Positions 51,230 to 60,492 of a stretch of 60,492 bases of DNA are shown piece after piece. Both the position numbers and the translations under genes were made by a program. Origin of the DNA: RPRB01 sp035543115 (lineage in GTDB: Bacteria; Myxococcota; Myxococcia; Myxococcales; Myxococcaceae); NCBI GenBank assembly GCA_035543115.1, contig DATKKF010000127.1, forward strand, positions 1 to 60,492, read 5' to 3'. Under the pieces are notes generated by a model, which saw only the letters and a program-made list of their open reading frames with translations, was not told the origin of the DNA and made no database searches. Position 1 is the stretch's first letter; each line of letters begins with the position of its first letter.

Positions 51230-53973
51230 GGATTGCCTCCAGCGGGTGCGCTCGCCGACGCGACGGGACGGGCCACCGTCTGGGTGACGATGCGCGGAGT
51301 GATGAAGATCAGGAGCTCCTGCCGGTTCTCGGACACGGTGTTGGTCTTGAAGAAGAACCCGAGGATGGGAATCTTCATCAGCCAGGGAACGCCAGCTTCG
51401 GTGGTCGAGCCGCGCCGGACGTAGATGCCGCCGATCACCGTGGTGTCGCCGTCCTTGACCAGCACCTGCGTCTCGGCCTCCTTCTTCTGGATCGCCGGCT
51501 GGCCGTTGGCGCCGGTGTTGGCGGGATCGGGCTGGTTGTTCGTGGCCCGGATGGCCATCAGGACGCTGCCGTCCGAGGTGATGTGAGGGGTCACGTCGAG
51601 CTGCAGCCGCGCCTCGACAAAGGTGGTGTTCACGCCCTGGGCGGACACCTGGCTGAAGGGGATGGACACGCCCTGGCTGATGGTCGCCTTCTGGTTCTGC
51701 AGGGTGGTGACCTTGGGCGCGCTGATGGTCTTCACCGTGCCGTTGCTCTCCGCGGCCGAGAGCCGGAGGTTGAGGTTGAGCGCCCCGTTGGCCGAACCGA
51801 AGGTGAAGCCCAGCGCACCGCCGGCGCCGGCGCCGACCGCGGCCGGCAGGTTCACCGCGAAGTTGGGAGCAGACGAGATGCCGGTGGCCGAGGCTGTGCC
51901 GAGGTCCGAGCCGCCGGTCACCCGCACCGTGTTGGGGAAGCTCAGGCCGGTGGCGTTGCCGCTCGACGGGGCGGCCTGTCCGAAGCCGCCCCACTGCACA
52001 CCGATGGAGCGCGAGAAGGTGGTGTTGGCCTCGACGATGCGGCTCTCGATCAGGACCTGCGGGGTGATCGAGTCGAGCTTCTCCACCAGGCCCCGTGCCT
52101 TGCCGATGTTGCTGCCGATGTCCCGCACCACCAGGGTGTTGGTCCGGGCGTCGACCGCCACCGTGCCGCGCTCGCTGAGCACGTCCTTCACCCGGGCGGC
52201 CATGTCGGTTGCCGCGGCGTAGTTGACCGGGATGAGCTGCACCACCAGATCCTCCTGGCGGCGCATGGCCTTCTTGCGCTCCTCGCGCGAGCGAGCCTCC
52301 TCCTCCAGCGTCTTCAGCGGAGCGACACGGATGATGTCGCCGATCTCCTCCTTCCCCAGGCCCTTGCTGGCGAGGATGATGTCCAGGGCCTGGTCCCAGG
52401 GGACGTTCCGCAGACGGATGGTGATCTTCCCGGTCACGTCGTCGGCGACGACGATGTTCTTCTTGCTGACCTCGGCGATGACCCGCAGCAGGTTGTGGAT
52501 GTCGATGTCCTTGAACTCGAACGAGACCTTCTTCCCCACGTAGCGGGTGCGTCCGGAGGCGGTCTGCGCGGCGACCACCGCCGGCTCGGTGGTGAACCCG
52601 GCGGTGCGGTTGGAGACCGCGACCTCCTCGGTCTTGGTTCCCTTGGCCTCGAGGTGCCAGAGGAGCCCGTCGGCCACCCGCTCGGCGTGCTCGGTGAGCG
52701 CCCCGTCCGCGGCGACCACCACCCGGACCCGCTGGCCGTCGCCCGGGACCGCGAAGGTGCTGATCATCCTGATCGGCGTCTCCAGCGCCGAGGTGTCGAG
52801 GCTGCGCTCCAGCTTCCGGGGAAGGCGCACGCCGGTCAGGGTGAGCACCGCGCCGCGATCATCCGGGCGTTCCACCTCGAACTGGGCCGCGCGGCTGAGC
52901 TTGATCTGGATCCGCCCGCCCCGCGACGACTCGACGAAGCCGAGGTCCAGCATCTCCGCCGGGGAGCCCTGGGCCGGAGCGGCGGCCGCGGCGGTCACCA
53001 CCCGGCGCCCGTCGATCTCCACCTCGCCGTCCTGCAGATCGCCCTTGCCCCGCGCGGGGGGAGCGGGGGGGGTCGAGGCGATGGCCGCCGCCGGGGTGGC
53101 CGGGGCGGACACCGTCCAGCGGAGCCCGTTCCGGGCGAACTCCACCCGGCCGTCGCGCGCCTCGTCCACGTCCACCACCAGCCGCACCTTGTCCGGATGT
53201 GCCCCGGCGCGGAGGGTGGAGAACGGCCCACCGGACGCCTTCCGCACCGAGGTGGCGAGCTTCACGCCGGTCACGTCCAGGGCGAGGCGGTTCGGCCCGG
53301 TGAGGCGGAGGAGCTCGTAGCCCCGGACCTCGCCGTCGAACGAGAGCTGGAGCGTGTCGCCCCGGGCGCGCACCGCGGTGAGACGGCGGGCGGGCGTCTT
53401 CACCGGGCGGGATTCGCGGGCCACCGAGACCACGTCGCCGCTGCTCGCCGCGGCGGGCGACGGGGTGGCGACGCTGGACGGGGCGGCAGCGGGAGCGGGC
53501 GCCGCCGGCGCGGCCACCAGGGCCGACGGGGCCAGGGCGCGGATCGCGGGCGGTGCGCTGGCGGCCGGCGCGGAGGTGGCGCCCGGTCCGACCACCGAGA
53601 TGAGCAGGAGGTTCCCGTCCGCCTTGACGTCGTAGCTCTTCGCCTCCCGCAGCGTGACCAGGACCCGGCCCACGCTGCTGGTCGAGTCGGTGAACTGCGA
53701 GACGTTGATCCCGGCGACAGGGCCCTGGCCCTCGCGGGCGCCCCGGATCGCCGCGGCGTCCGCCGAGGTCACGTCGATGACCAGCCGGTCCGGGCCGGCG
53801 AGCCGGAAGACGGTGAAGATGGGCGGACGGCTCCCGGTCACCACCACCCGGGCGCCCGAAGGGGTGGACTCCAGCCGCACGTCGGAGAGCACGTTGGGCT
53901 CGGCCGCAAGGGACGGGCCGGCAGCGATCACCGCCAGCCAGCCAATCAGGGTCACTGCGCTCTGGGTGCGCAT
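51226..53973 (-). CDS. pilQ: Type IV pilus secretin PilQ
   Basis: A 915-aa outer-membrane secretin through which the pilus passes. Signal peptide ending SLAAEP, an AMIN-type domain (about 25-130) for peptidoglycan binding, an Ala/Pro-rich linker, a second AMIN-like domain (about 190-290) and a third segment near 350-460, then STN/N1 domains (from about 485, KKVSFEFKDIDIHNLLRV) and the secretin barrel (about 650-900, with VPWLMKIPILGFFFKTNTVS). A GGAGAG site precedes the start. It follows pilP by 22 bases. Confidence 0.95.
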   Translation of the reverse strand: MRTQSAVTLIGWLAVIAAGPSLAAEPNVLSDVRLESTPSGARVVVTGSRPPIFTVFRLAGPDRLVIDVTSADAAAIRGAREGQGPVAGINVSQFTDSTSSVGRVLVTLREAKSYDVKADGNLLLISVVGPGATSAPAASAPPAIRALAPSALVAAPAAPAPAAAPSSVATPSPAAASSGDVVSVARESRPVKTPARRLTAVRARGDTLQLSFDGEVRGYELLRLTGPNRLALDVTGVKLATSVRKASGGPFSTLRAGAHPDKVRLVVDVDEARDGRVEFARNGLRWTVSAPATPAAAIASTPPAPPARGKGDLQDGEVEIDGRRVVTAAAAAPAQGSPAEMLDLGFVESSRGGRIQIKLSRAAQFEVERPDDRGAVLTLTGVRLPRKLERSLDTSALETPIRMISTFAVPGDGQRVRVVVAADGALTEHAERVADGLLWHLEAKGTKTEEVAVSNRTAGFTTEPAVVAAQTASGRTRYVGKKVSFEFKDIDIHNLLRVIAEVSKKNIVVADDVTGKITIRLRNVPWDQALDIILASKGLGKEEIGDIIRVAPLKTLEEEARSREERKKAMRRQEDLVVQLIPVNYAAATDMAARVKDVLSERGTVAVDARTNTLVVRDIGSNIGKARGLVEKLDSITPQVLIESRIVEANTTFSRSIGVQWGGFGQAAPSSGNATGLSFPNTVRVTGGSDLGTASATGISSAPNFAVNLPAAVGAGAGGALGFTFGSANGALNLNLRLSAAESNGTVKTISAPKVTTLQNQKATISQGVSIPFSQVSAQGVNTTFVEARLQLDVTPHITSDGSVLMAIRATNNQPDPANTGANGQPAIQKKEAETQVLVKDGDTTVIGGIYVRRGSTTEAGVPWLMKIPILGFFFKTNTVSENRQELLIFITPRIVTQTVARPVASASAPAGGNP

Positions 53974-53995
53974 CACAGGGCTCTCCGCTCGGGCC

Positions 53996-54553
53996 TCAAT
54001 AGGTCTTCCCCGTCGCGAGGTCGGTCTCCTGCTCGGGGATCTTCTCGGACTTGATGGCCAGGGTGACGGGGTTGGCGGTGGTCTTCCCGTCCGGGGTGGT
54101 GAAGTACTCGGTGATGACCAGCGCATCGCTCATGATCTGCGTGACCTTCCCGCCCTGCCGCCCCACGCGGGTGTTCCGGCGGACGAAGTAGCCGCGGCCC
54201 TGGGGGTCCTGGACCATGGCCAGCGGGTTGGCGTCACCGCTCACCACCGCCACCAGGGTGAGCTGGTCCACGTCGAACCGGCAGAGCGGCTCGGTGCACG
54301 CGGTGTTGGCCAGCGCGGCCTGCGCCGCGGGCTCGGCCTCCGGGCTGCGGAACGGGTCGCGCTTGCCCACCGGGTTGTAGACGTAGGAGGGCGCGGGCGG
54401 AGCCGCGGGCTCGGCGGGCGGTGGGGCCTTGGCGACAGCGGCCTTCGGCGGCGCGGCGGGAGGCGCGGGGGTGCTCCCGCCGCAGGCCGCGGCCAGCGCG
54501 GCGAGCAGGCCCAGGGCGGCGAGGAGACGCGGCGTGGGGCTGGGGCGAGTCAC
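53996..54553 (-). CDS. pilP: Type IV pilus lipoprotein PilP
   Basis: A 185-aa lipoprotein (Cys24 in LAAACGG) linking the PilMNO inner complex to PilQ. A Pro/Ala-rich linker leads to YVYNPVGKRDPFRS, a classic PilP motif, and the C-terminal beta domain includes RGYFVRRNTRVGRQGGKVTQ. It starts with GTG overlapping the pilO stop (GTGA). Confidence 0.95.
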   Translation of the reverse strand: MTRPSPTPRLLAALGLLAALAAACGGSTPAPPAAPPKAAVAKAPPPAEPAAPPAPSYVYNPVGKRDPFRSPEAEPAAQAALANTACTEPLCRFDVDQLTLVAVVSGDANPLAMVQDPQGRGYFVRRNTRVGRQGGKVTQIMSDALVITEYFTTPDGKTTANPVTLAIKSEKIPEQETDLATGKTY

Positions 54554-55158
54554 TGCGCCGCCGCCTTCTTCTTGTCCGCCGCCTGGGTCTTCGGGTCCAG
54601 GAAGCGGAAGGTGGTCGCCACGAAGGACGTGCTCAGGACCACCTTCTCCGCCTTGAGCGTGGGCGAGCCGAGCTGGATGTTGTTCACGTTGACGATGCGC
54701 CGGAGATTCGCCAGCGACTGCAGGAACATGGCGATCTCGTGGTAGTTCCCGGTGAGCGCCATCTTGATCGGGATCTTCACGTAGATCTGCGCCGACTCCT
54801 CGGGAGCCGGCTCGACCGTGGAGATCTCCAGCCCGCTCTTCCGGCCAATCTCGTTCAGCTGGGCCAGCAGCTCGTCCAGATCCGCTGCCTCGGGGAGCTC
54901 GGAGAGCGCCTCGTCCAGCCGCTGCTGGAGGAGGTCCATCTCCCGGCGCCGCTCGTTGAGGTTCTGGGCGATCTCCGACTTCTCTTGCAGCTGCGAGTCG
55001 AGCTGCCGCTGCTGCGCGGCCTGACCCTCGAGCGTGTCCAGCTCGGGGCGGACCATGAAGAAGAAGTTCGCCACGGTCAGCAGCACCAGGACCGCAGCCA
55101 GACCTCCCCACCTCTGGAGGGGAGGGGCCTTCAGGACTTTCTCGATCAGCTCGTCCAT
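54550..55158 (-). CDS. pilO: Type IV pilus alignment protein PilO
   Basis: A 202-aa inner-membrane protein: one N-terminal helix (about 18-36), a coiled coil (about 42-90) and a periplasmic ferredoxin-like domain. It pairs with PilN. The gene overlaps pilP by four bases and follows pilN by seven. Confidence 0.95.
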   Translation of the reverse strand: MDELIEKVLKAPPLQRWGGLAAVLVLLTVANFFFMVRPELDTLEGQAAQQRQLDSQLQEKSEIAQNLNERRREMDLLQQRLDEALSELPEAADLDELLAQLNEIGRKSGLEISTVEPAPEESAQIYVKIPIKMALTGNYHEIAMFLQSLANLRRIVNVNNIQLGSPTLKAEKVVLSTSFVATTFRFLDPKTQAADKKKAAAQ

Positions 55159-55165
55159 GGCGGTC

Positions 55166-55846
55166 CTAGATGGCGTAGTTCGAGTTCATGTTGATCTCGA
55201 ACTCGACGATCCGCGGTGCCCCGGCCACTCCCGAGGAGGCCTTGGACTCGGCCCGCTTGAGGTCGACCCGGGTGAAGAAGTTGGAGATCGACTTGTTGGG
55301 GAAGTCCTCCACCGCGCCCTCCCCGCCCACCAGCTCGACCCGGGCGGTCGCCGCGTCGCGCTTCTGCTCGATCAGCCTCCCCATTCCCCGCGGCGTCCAG
55401 ACGATGCTCTGCAGCGCGCGCATGAACTCGGCCACGTCCTCGTGACTGGCGGCGCGACCGGTCATCTTCACCGCGCTGGACTTCTCGTCGAATCCGGTCA
55501 GCCAGACCTTCTTGGGAATGGCGGTGGAGAGCGCGTCCAGCATCCGCACCGGGCCGGTGCGCTGCTTGCGGAGGTCGGCGAGGATCGCCAGCTTGGCCTG
55601 GACGTCCTTCTTCCGGGCGTTGATCTTGTCGACCTCGCCGATGACCTTCTCCAGCTCGGCGATGCGGGCCTGGGTGGCGGCCATCCGCTGGGCGTTCTTC
55701 TTCTCCTCGGAAGCCAGCCCGTCGTACCAGAGCCAGTTCCCGAGGAGGGTGATGAACAGCGCCCCGCCGACCACGACGAGGAACTGCCGTCCGACCTCGC
55801 GCTTCTTCTCCTGCCGGACGGGGAGGAGGTTGATGTGGATCATCAT
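55166..55846 (-). CDS. pilN: Type IV pilus assembly protein PilN
   Basis: A 226-aa bitopic protein starting MMIHINLLPVRQEKKR, the PilN motif that binds the PilM groove. One helix (about 21-42), a coiled coil (about 50-95) and a periplasmic domain follow. AGGAGGG lies seven bases before the start, just after the pilM stop. The C-terminus is a little longer than in short PilN proteins. Confidence 0.95.
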   Translation of the reverse strand: MMIHINLLPVRQEKKREVGRQFLVVVGGALFITLLGNWLWYDGLASEEKKNAQRMAATQARIAELEKVIGEVDKINARKKDVQAKLAILADLRKQRTGPVRMLDALSTAIPKKVWLTGFDEKSSAVKMTGRAASHEDVAEFMRALQSIVWTPRGMGRLIEQKRDAATARVELVGGEGAVEDFPNKSISNFFTRVDLKRAESKASSGVAGAPRIVEFEINMNSNYAI

Positions 55847-55859
55847 CGCCGCACCCTCC

Positions 55860-56942
55860 TCACGCTGCCTTGTCCCCGGGCCGGCGCAGGGCCAGCCCCA
55901 CCGCCACCGCCGCCATCGGAGCGACGTCCATGATGAAGCCCGGATCGAAGCGGCGGCTGTCGATGACCACGTTCTTGAACGGGTTGGCGATCTCCACCGG
56001 CACGCCCACCCGGGCCTCGATGGTCTTGAACAGCGCGGGGATCTTCGCCGTGCCGCCCGAGAGGTAGACCTTGGAGAACTTGGTGTCCGCCGCGGTGCCG
56101 GCGTAGAAGTCCAGCGAGCGCTGGATCTCCCCGGCGACCTGCTCGGCCACCCCGGCCATCACCCGCTCGACCTCCTGAGGCACCACCGCGTCGGACTCGC
56201 TGCGGCCGCCGCCGATCTTCAGCGCCTCGGCCTCCTCGTAGGAGACGTTGAGCTGCTTCTGGATCTCCTCGGTGAACTGGTTGCCGCCGATGGTCACGTC
56301 GCGAGTGAAGACGGTCACCCCGCGGTCGAGGATGTTGATGTTCACCACCGAGGCGCCGGCGTTGATCAGCACCACCGTGTCCGCGTCCGCAGTCTCGTAG
56401 TTGGCGCTGAACATGTTCTGGACGGCGAAGGAGTCGATGTCCACCACCACCGGGAGCAGGCCGGCCTCGGTGACCACGGTGGTGTAGTCGTTGATCATGT
56501 CCTTCTTTGCCGCGACCAGGAGCACGTCCATCTGGCCGGTGGCGGCGGACCCCTCGATGGAGAGGATCTGGGTGTCGATGTTGACGTCCTTCACGTCGAA
56601 GGGGATGTACTGCTCCGCCTCCCACTGGATGGACTCGTCCAGCTCCGCCGAGGACATCTGCGGCATCTGGATCTTCTTGATGATCACCGAGTGACCGGAG
56701 ACGCTGATCGCGGTCTCCTTCTGCTTGATCCGCAGCTCGCCGATGAGCTCCTGGATGGCCTGGACGATGGCGGTGGAGTTCATCAGCGCGTTGTCGACGA
56801 TCGCCTCGGGAGGCAGCGGCTTCATCCCGAAGTTCTGCAGCGAGTAGACCACCTCGCCGCGGCGCCGCGTCTCCTTGAGCTGGATCATCTTCACCGACGT
56901 CGACCCGATGTCGAGGCCGATGGCGAGCTTCCCCTTCGCCAT
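55860..56942 (-). CDS. pilM: Type IV pilus assembly ATPase-like PilM
   Basis: A 360-aa cytoplasmic actin-like protein that docks on PilN. GLDIGSTSVKMIQLKE (about 9-24) is phosphate loop 1, VLINAGASVVNINILDRG (about 204-221) is loop 2, and VYLSGGTAKIPAL (near 300) is the adenosine motif. The ATG shares a base with the stop of the small HTH gene upstream. Confidence 0.96.
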   Translation of the reverse strand: MAKGKLAIGLDIGSTSVKMIQLKETRRRGEVVYSLQNFGMKPLPPEAIVDNALMNSTAIVQAIQELIGELRIKQKETAISVSGHSVIIKKIQMPQMSSAELDESIQWEAEQYIPFDVKDVNIDTQILSIEGSAATGQMDVLLVAAKKDMINDYTTVVTEAGLLPVVVDIDSFAVQNMFSANYETADADTVVLINAGASVVNINILDRGVTVFTRDVTIGGNQFTEEIQKQLNVSYEEAEALKIGGGRSESDAVVPQEVERVMAGVAEQVAGEIQRSLDFYAGTAADTKFSKVYLSGGTAKIPALFKTIEARVGVPVEIANPFKNVVIDSRRFDPGFIMDVAPMAAVAVGLALRRPGDKAA

Positions 56943-57169
56943 CACCGCGCTCCTTCCGCATTGCCGTCGGGGAAGACCTTGCGGCGGTCCTCCACGGTGT
57001 AGCCGAGGGCGAGGATGATCTTCCGCTTGGTGTCCACCCGGCACTCGGCCCCGCGCTCGACCCGGTCGATGGTGAGCACCGAGACGCCCGCGCGGCGAGC
57101 CAGCTCGGCCTTGGACATCAGCTGTTCCTCACGCAGACGCTGGACGTCGTTGCGTTTGCCGCGCGCCAT
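56942..57169 (-). CDS. Small HTH (XRE-type) DNA-binding protein leading the pil operon
   Basis: A 75-aa protein with an HTH at about 15-45 (QLMSKAELARRAGVSVLTID, then RVERGAECRVDTKRKI). GGAGG sits five bases before the ATG at 57169, which settles the start against longer frames. Its stop and the pilM start share one base, so the two are translationally coupled. This looks like a dedicated regulator of the pil operon, perhaps by autorepression. Confidence 0.85.
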   Translation of the reverse strand: MARGKRNDVQRLREEQLMSKAELARRAGVSVLTIDRVERGAECRVDTKRKIILALGYTVEDRRKVFPDGNAEGAR

Positions 57170-57201
57170 CGCGCCCTCCGGGATTTGCACCGCGAGCGGC
57201 G

Positions 57202-57231
57202 AGTATCCCCGCGAAAACAGCAGAGGCGCAA
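57202..57231 (-). promoter_or_regulatory. Candidate promoter of the HTH-pilMNOPQ operon
   Basis: On the minus strand, TTGCGC (57226-57231) and GATACT (57202-57207) are spaced by 18 bases, in the AT-richest part of the gap between the response regulator gene and the HTH gene. I saw no sigma-54 -24/-12 motif here, although an NtrC-type regulator is encoded just upstream. Confidence 0.4.
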
Positions 57232-57315
57232 TTCGTGGGTTCTGCTCGTACATGCCTGTTTGACGCGTCATTGAGGGGTCTGTCGTGGGCCCCACGCCGG
57301 TGGGTGCGGCGCGCC

Positions 57316-58749
<1,434 letters not shown>

Positions 58750-58790
58750 TCTCCCACGACGGAGCGCCCTGGCGAGTCCCGGACCGGCGA

Positions 58791-59912
58791 TCAGGCGGCC
58801 GGCAAGCTGACGGTAAATTTTCCTCCGCCGCGGGGTGACTCACCCACGGCGATGTCTCCCGACATCACCCGCATCAGGTGCTGGCTCACCGCGAGGCCGA
58901 GCCCGGTGCCCTTCCCGCCCGACTTGGTGGTGAAGAACGGCTCGAAGATGCGGTCCCGCAGCTCGGGCGGGACCCCTGGGCCCGAGTCCAGGACGTCGAG
59001 GCGGACCCGGCCGCCCTCCGCCGCGCCGACCACCCGGATCGTCCCGGGGCCGCCGATGGCCTGCGCGGCGTTGATCAGGAGGTTGATGACCACCTGGCTC
59101 AGGGCCCCGGGGGCCGCCAGCGCGACCAGGCCCGGATCGATGTCGGTCTCCACGCTGACCTCGCGGAACTCGGGGCCCGAGCCCACCAGCCGCGCCGCGG
59201 TCCGGACCAGCTCGGCCACCGGCACCGGGCCGACCTGGGTGCGCACGGGGCGGCCGAGGTCCAGCAGGCTCCGGACGATGCCGTCGATGCGCCGCACCTC
59301 GGCCTCCATCTCGCGGAGGTAGCCGGAGAGCTCGGGGTCCGCGGCGCTCCGGGTCTGGGCCACGCTGAGCCAGCCCAGGACGCCCGAGAGCGGATTGCCG
59401 ATCTCGTGCGCCACGCCCGCCGCCAGCCGGCCCACCGTGGCCAGCCGCTCGCTCGCCACCAGCTCGGCCTGCGCCCGGGTGAGCCGCTCGTTGGCCGCGG
59501 CGAGCTCCTCCAGCTGGGCCCGGGTGAGCGTGCGCTCGGCGGCGAGCGCCGACGCGGTCCTCCGGAGGCTGGCCTGGAAGCGGCTCAGGAGCGGACCTCC
59601 CCCCTTCTCCTCGGGCGCCCAGTCCAGCCGCTCCAGGCCCTGCATCTCGCGCTCCACCGCGCCCAGCGGACGGACCACGGTGAAGTAGAGGACGCCGAAC
59701 GCCACCAGCACCAGGATCAGCAGATCCAGGCCGAGGTAGAGCGGCAGGAACTCCTGCGCCGTCTCCAGGACGTGCCGGGAGGCGCTCCCCGCCGGCGCCG
59801 CCAGCCGCAGCGCCTCCACCAGGCGCAGCATCACCGGCTGGAACGACAGCCAGGTGATGCCGGTGGCCAGCACCGCCAGCAGGAAGGCGATCGCGGCGAT
59901 GCGCAGCTTCAC
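58791..59912 (-). CDS. NtrB-like membrane histidine kinase
   Basis: A 373-aa sensor kinase with two transmembrane helices (about 5-25 and 58-82), a coiled-coil linker and the kinase core. The phosphoacceptor His169 is in GVAHEIGNPLSG, and the ATPase has INLLINAAQAI, DSGPGVPP and GKGTGLGLAV. The periplasmic loop is only about 30 residues, so it probably senses within or near the membrane. It starts with GTG overlapping the upstream gene (GTGA) and precedes its response regulator. Confidence 0.94.
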   Translation of the reverse strand: MKLRIAAIAFLLAVLATGITWLSFQPVMLRLVEALRLAAPAGSASRHVLETAQEFLPLYLGLDLLILVLVAFGVLYFTVVRPLGAVEREMQGLERLDWAPEEKGGGPLLSRFQASLRRTASALAAERTLTRAQLEELAAANERLTRAQAELVASERLATVGRLAAGVAHEIGNPLSGVLGWLSVAQTRSAADPELSGYLREMEAEVRRIDGIVRSLLDLGRPVRTQVGPVPVAELVRTAARLVGSGPEFREVSVETDIDPGLVALAAPGALSQVVINLLINAAQAIGGPGTIRVVGAAEGGRVRLDVLDSGPGVPPELRDRIFEPFFTTKSGGKGTGLGLAVSQHLMRVMSGDIAVGESPRGGGKFTVSLPAA

Positions 59913-60492
59913 CGGCCACCCTCCGCGGCCAGCGTCTCCGCCCGGACGAGCCCCTCGCTCGCCGGCCGGTGCGTCGGGTCCAGGGCCAGCGCGCGCCGGA
60001 AGGCGGCGGCCGACCCGGCCGGGTCTCCCCGCTCGAGCAGCACCGCGCCCCGGCCGGCCCACACGTCCGCGCTCTCCGGAGCGAGCGCGACGGCACGCGC
60101 CAGGAACGGCTCCACGGGCTCCCCCGTGCCCCGGCGGGTGAGCTCGCCGGCGAGCACCAGCTGGGCGATCGCCGCGCTCAGCGAGCGCAGACCTCCCGGC
60201 GTGGGGTGCAGCCAGTACCGCTCGTCGGCCGCCGTCGCCGCCAGGGCGCACTCCCGCTCCGCCGGGGCGAGCTCGCCGGTGCGCGCCTCCTCGAGACAGA
60301 GGGCGGCGTGCGCGTCCACCAGCCGGGGAGAGGTGGCGGCGAGCCGGCGCGCCTCCTCGAGCCACCGCGCGCGGCGGGGGCCACGGAACGTCCGCCAGGC
60401 CTCGACCACCGGCGTCGCGGGCAGGAACTCCTGGAGCTCCTGCTCCCGGATCAGCTCGGCGAACCGGGGCACGTCCCGTCGCAGGAGGATCT
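59909..60492 (-). CDS. TPR-containing protein, partial
   Basis: At least 194 residues, continuing past the window edge; a GTG at 60472 is possible, but the frame stays open and protein-like upstream (ILLRRDVPRFAELIREQELQ). A helical repeat part is followed by TPR-like units (AVALAPESADVWAGRGAVLL, then AAAFRRALALDPTH). The stop overlaps the kinase start. It may feed into the same signalling unit. Confidence 0.7.
   Translation of the reverse strand, partial: ILLRRDVPRFAELIREQELQEFLPATPVVEAWRTFRGPRRARWLEEARRLAATSPRLVDAHAALCLEEARTGELAPAERECALAATAADERYWLHPTPGGLRSLSAAIAQLVLAGELTRRGTGEPVEPFLARAVALAPESADVWAGRGAVLLERGDPAGSAAAFRRALALDPTHRPASEGLVRAETLAAEGGR

Noticed and set aside
51187..54054. Long plus-strand open frame opposite pilQ
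   Set aside because: Shadow of the secretin gene; no ribosome site and no domain.
57170..57315. A sigma-54 promoter for the pil genes
   Set aside because: No GG-N10-GC pair with TGGC/TTGC context was found; a sigma-70-like pair fits better.

Overview
The window is one continuous stretch of very GC-rich bacterial chromosome with tightly packed, often overlapping genes. It looks like a member of the Myxococcota (delta-type proteobacteria). The evidence is the gene content: a pilMNOPQ cluster running into efp-accB-accC, a Roadblock/LC7 protein beside pilQ, many lipoproteins, an NtrC-type two-component pair, Tol-Pal genes, tamA/tamB and a Myxococcota-type protein with an FHVQTEDSG motif. The species cannot be named from the sequence alone.

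Layout. 1-400: RNase P RNA. 409-3032: a lipoprotein, ftsY and a second lipoprotein. 3033-3717: no convincing gene, ending in a long inverted repeat. 3718-8214: a family 2 glycosyltransferase behind a promoter with two matching palindromes, a carboxyl-terminal protease, a MarR regulator with its own palindromic operator, and an alpha/beta hydrolase. 8257-11601: the divisome set ftsE-ftsX-envC-like, with a divergent coiled-coil membrane protein. 11603-15455: glutathione peroxidase, a small membrane protein and an ABC exporter operon. 15462-20212: a decayed gene, a Myxococcota-type protein, a GNAT-MobA fusion, a DUF4920-like protein, fdhD and murI. 20255-24717: a lipoprotein with three Cys-pair repeats and the tolQRAB operon. 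24812-29257: five overlapping or closely spaced metabolic and transport genes. 29317-34087: a five-gene lipid-polyketide cluster (type III PKS, ICMT-like methyltransferase, ACP, fatty acyl-AMP ligase, FAD oxidoreductase). 34167-60492: about 26 kb all on the minus strand, read from 60492 downward: TPR protein, histidine kinase, NtrC-type regulator, HTH protein, pilM-N-O-P-Q, lipoprotein, Roadblock protein, efp, accB, accC, TPR protein, ExeA-like ATPase, tamB, tamA, a Tat-exported amidase and a GNAT acetyltransferase.

How it fits together. Most of the window serves the cell envelope: division hydrolase control (FtsEX and the EnvC-like protein), outer-membrane integrity (Tol), outer-membrane assembly (TamA/TamB), type IV pili for motility, and malonyl-CoA supply (AccB/AccC). 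Malonyl-CoA is also the extender used by type III PKSs, so the 29317-34087 cluster is most simply read as a factory for long-chain phenolic or pyrone lipids whose fatty starter is activated by its own AMP ligase and carried on its own ACP. MobA and FdhD both serve bis-MGD molybdoenzymes such as formate dehydrogenase, but no such enzyme lies in the window.
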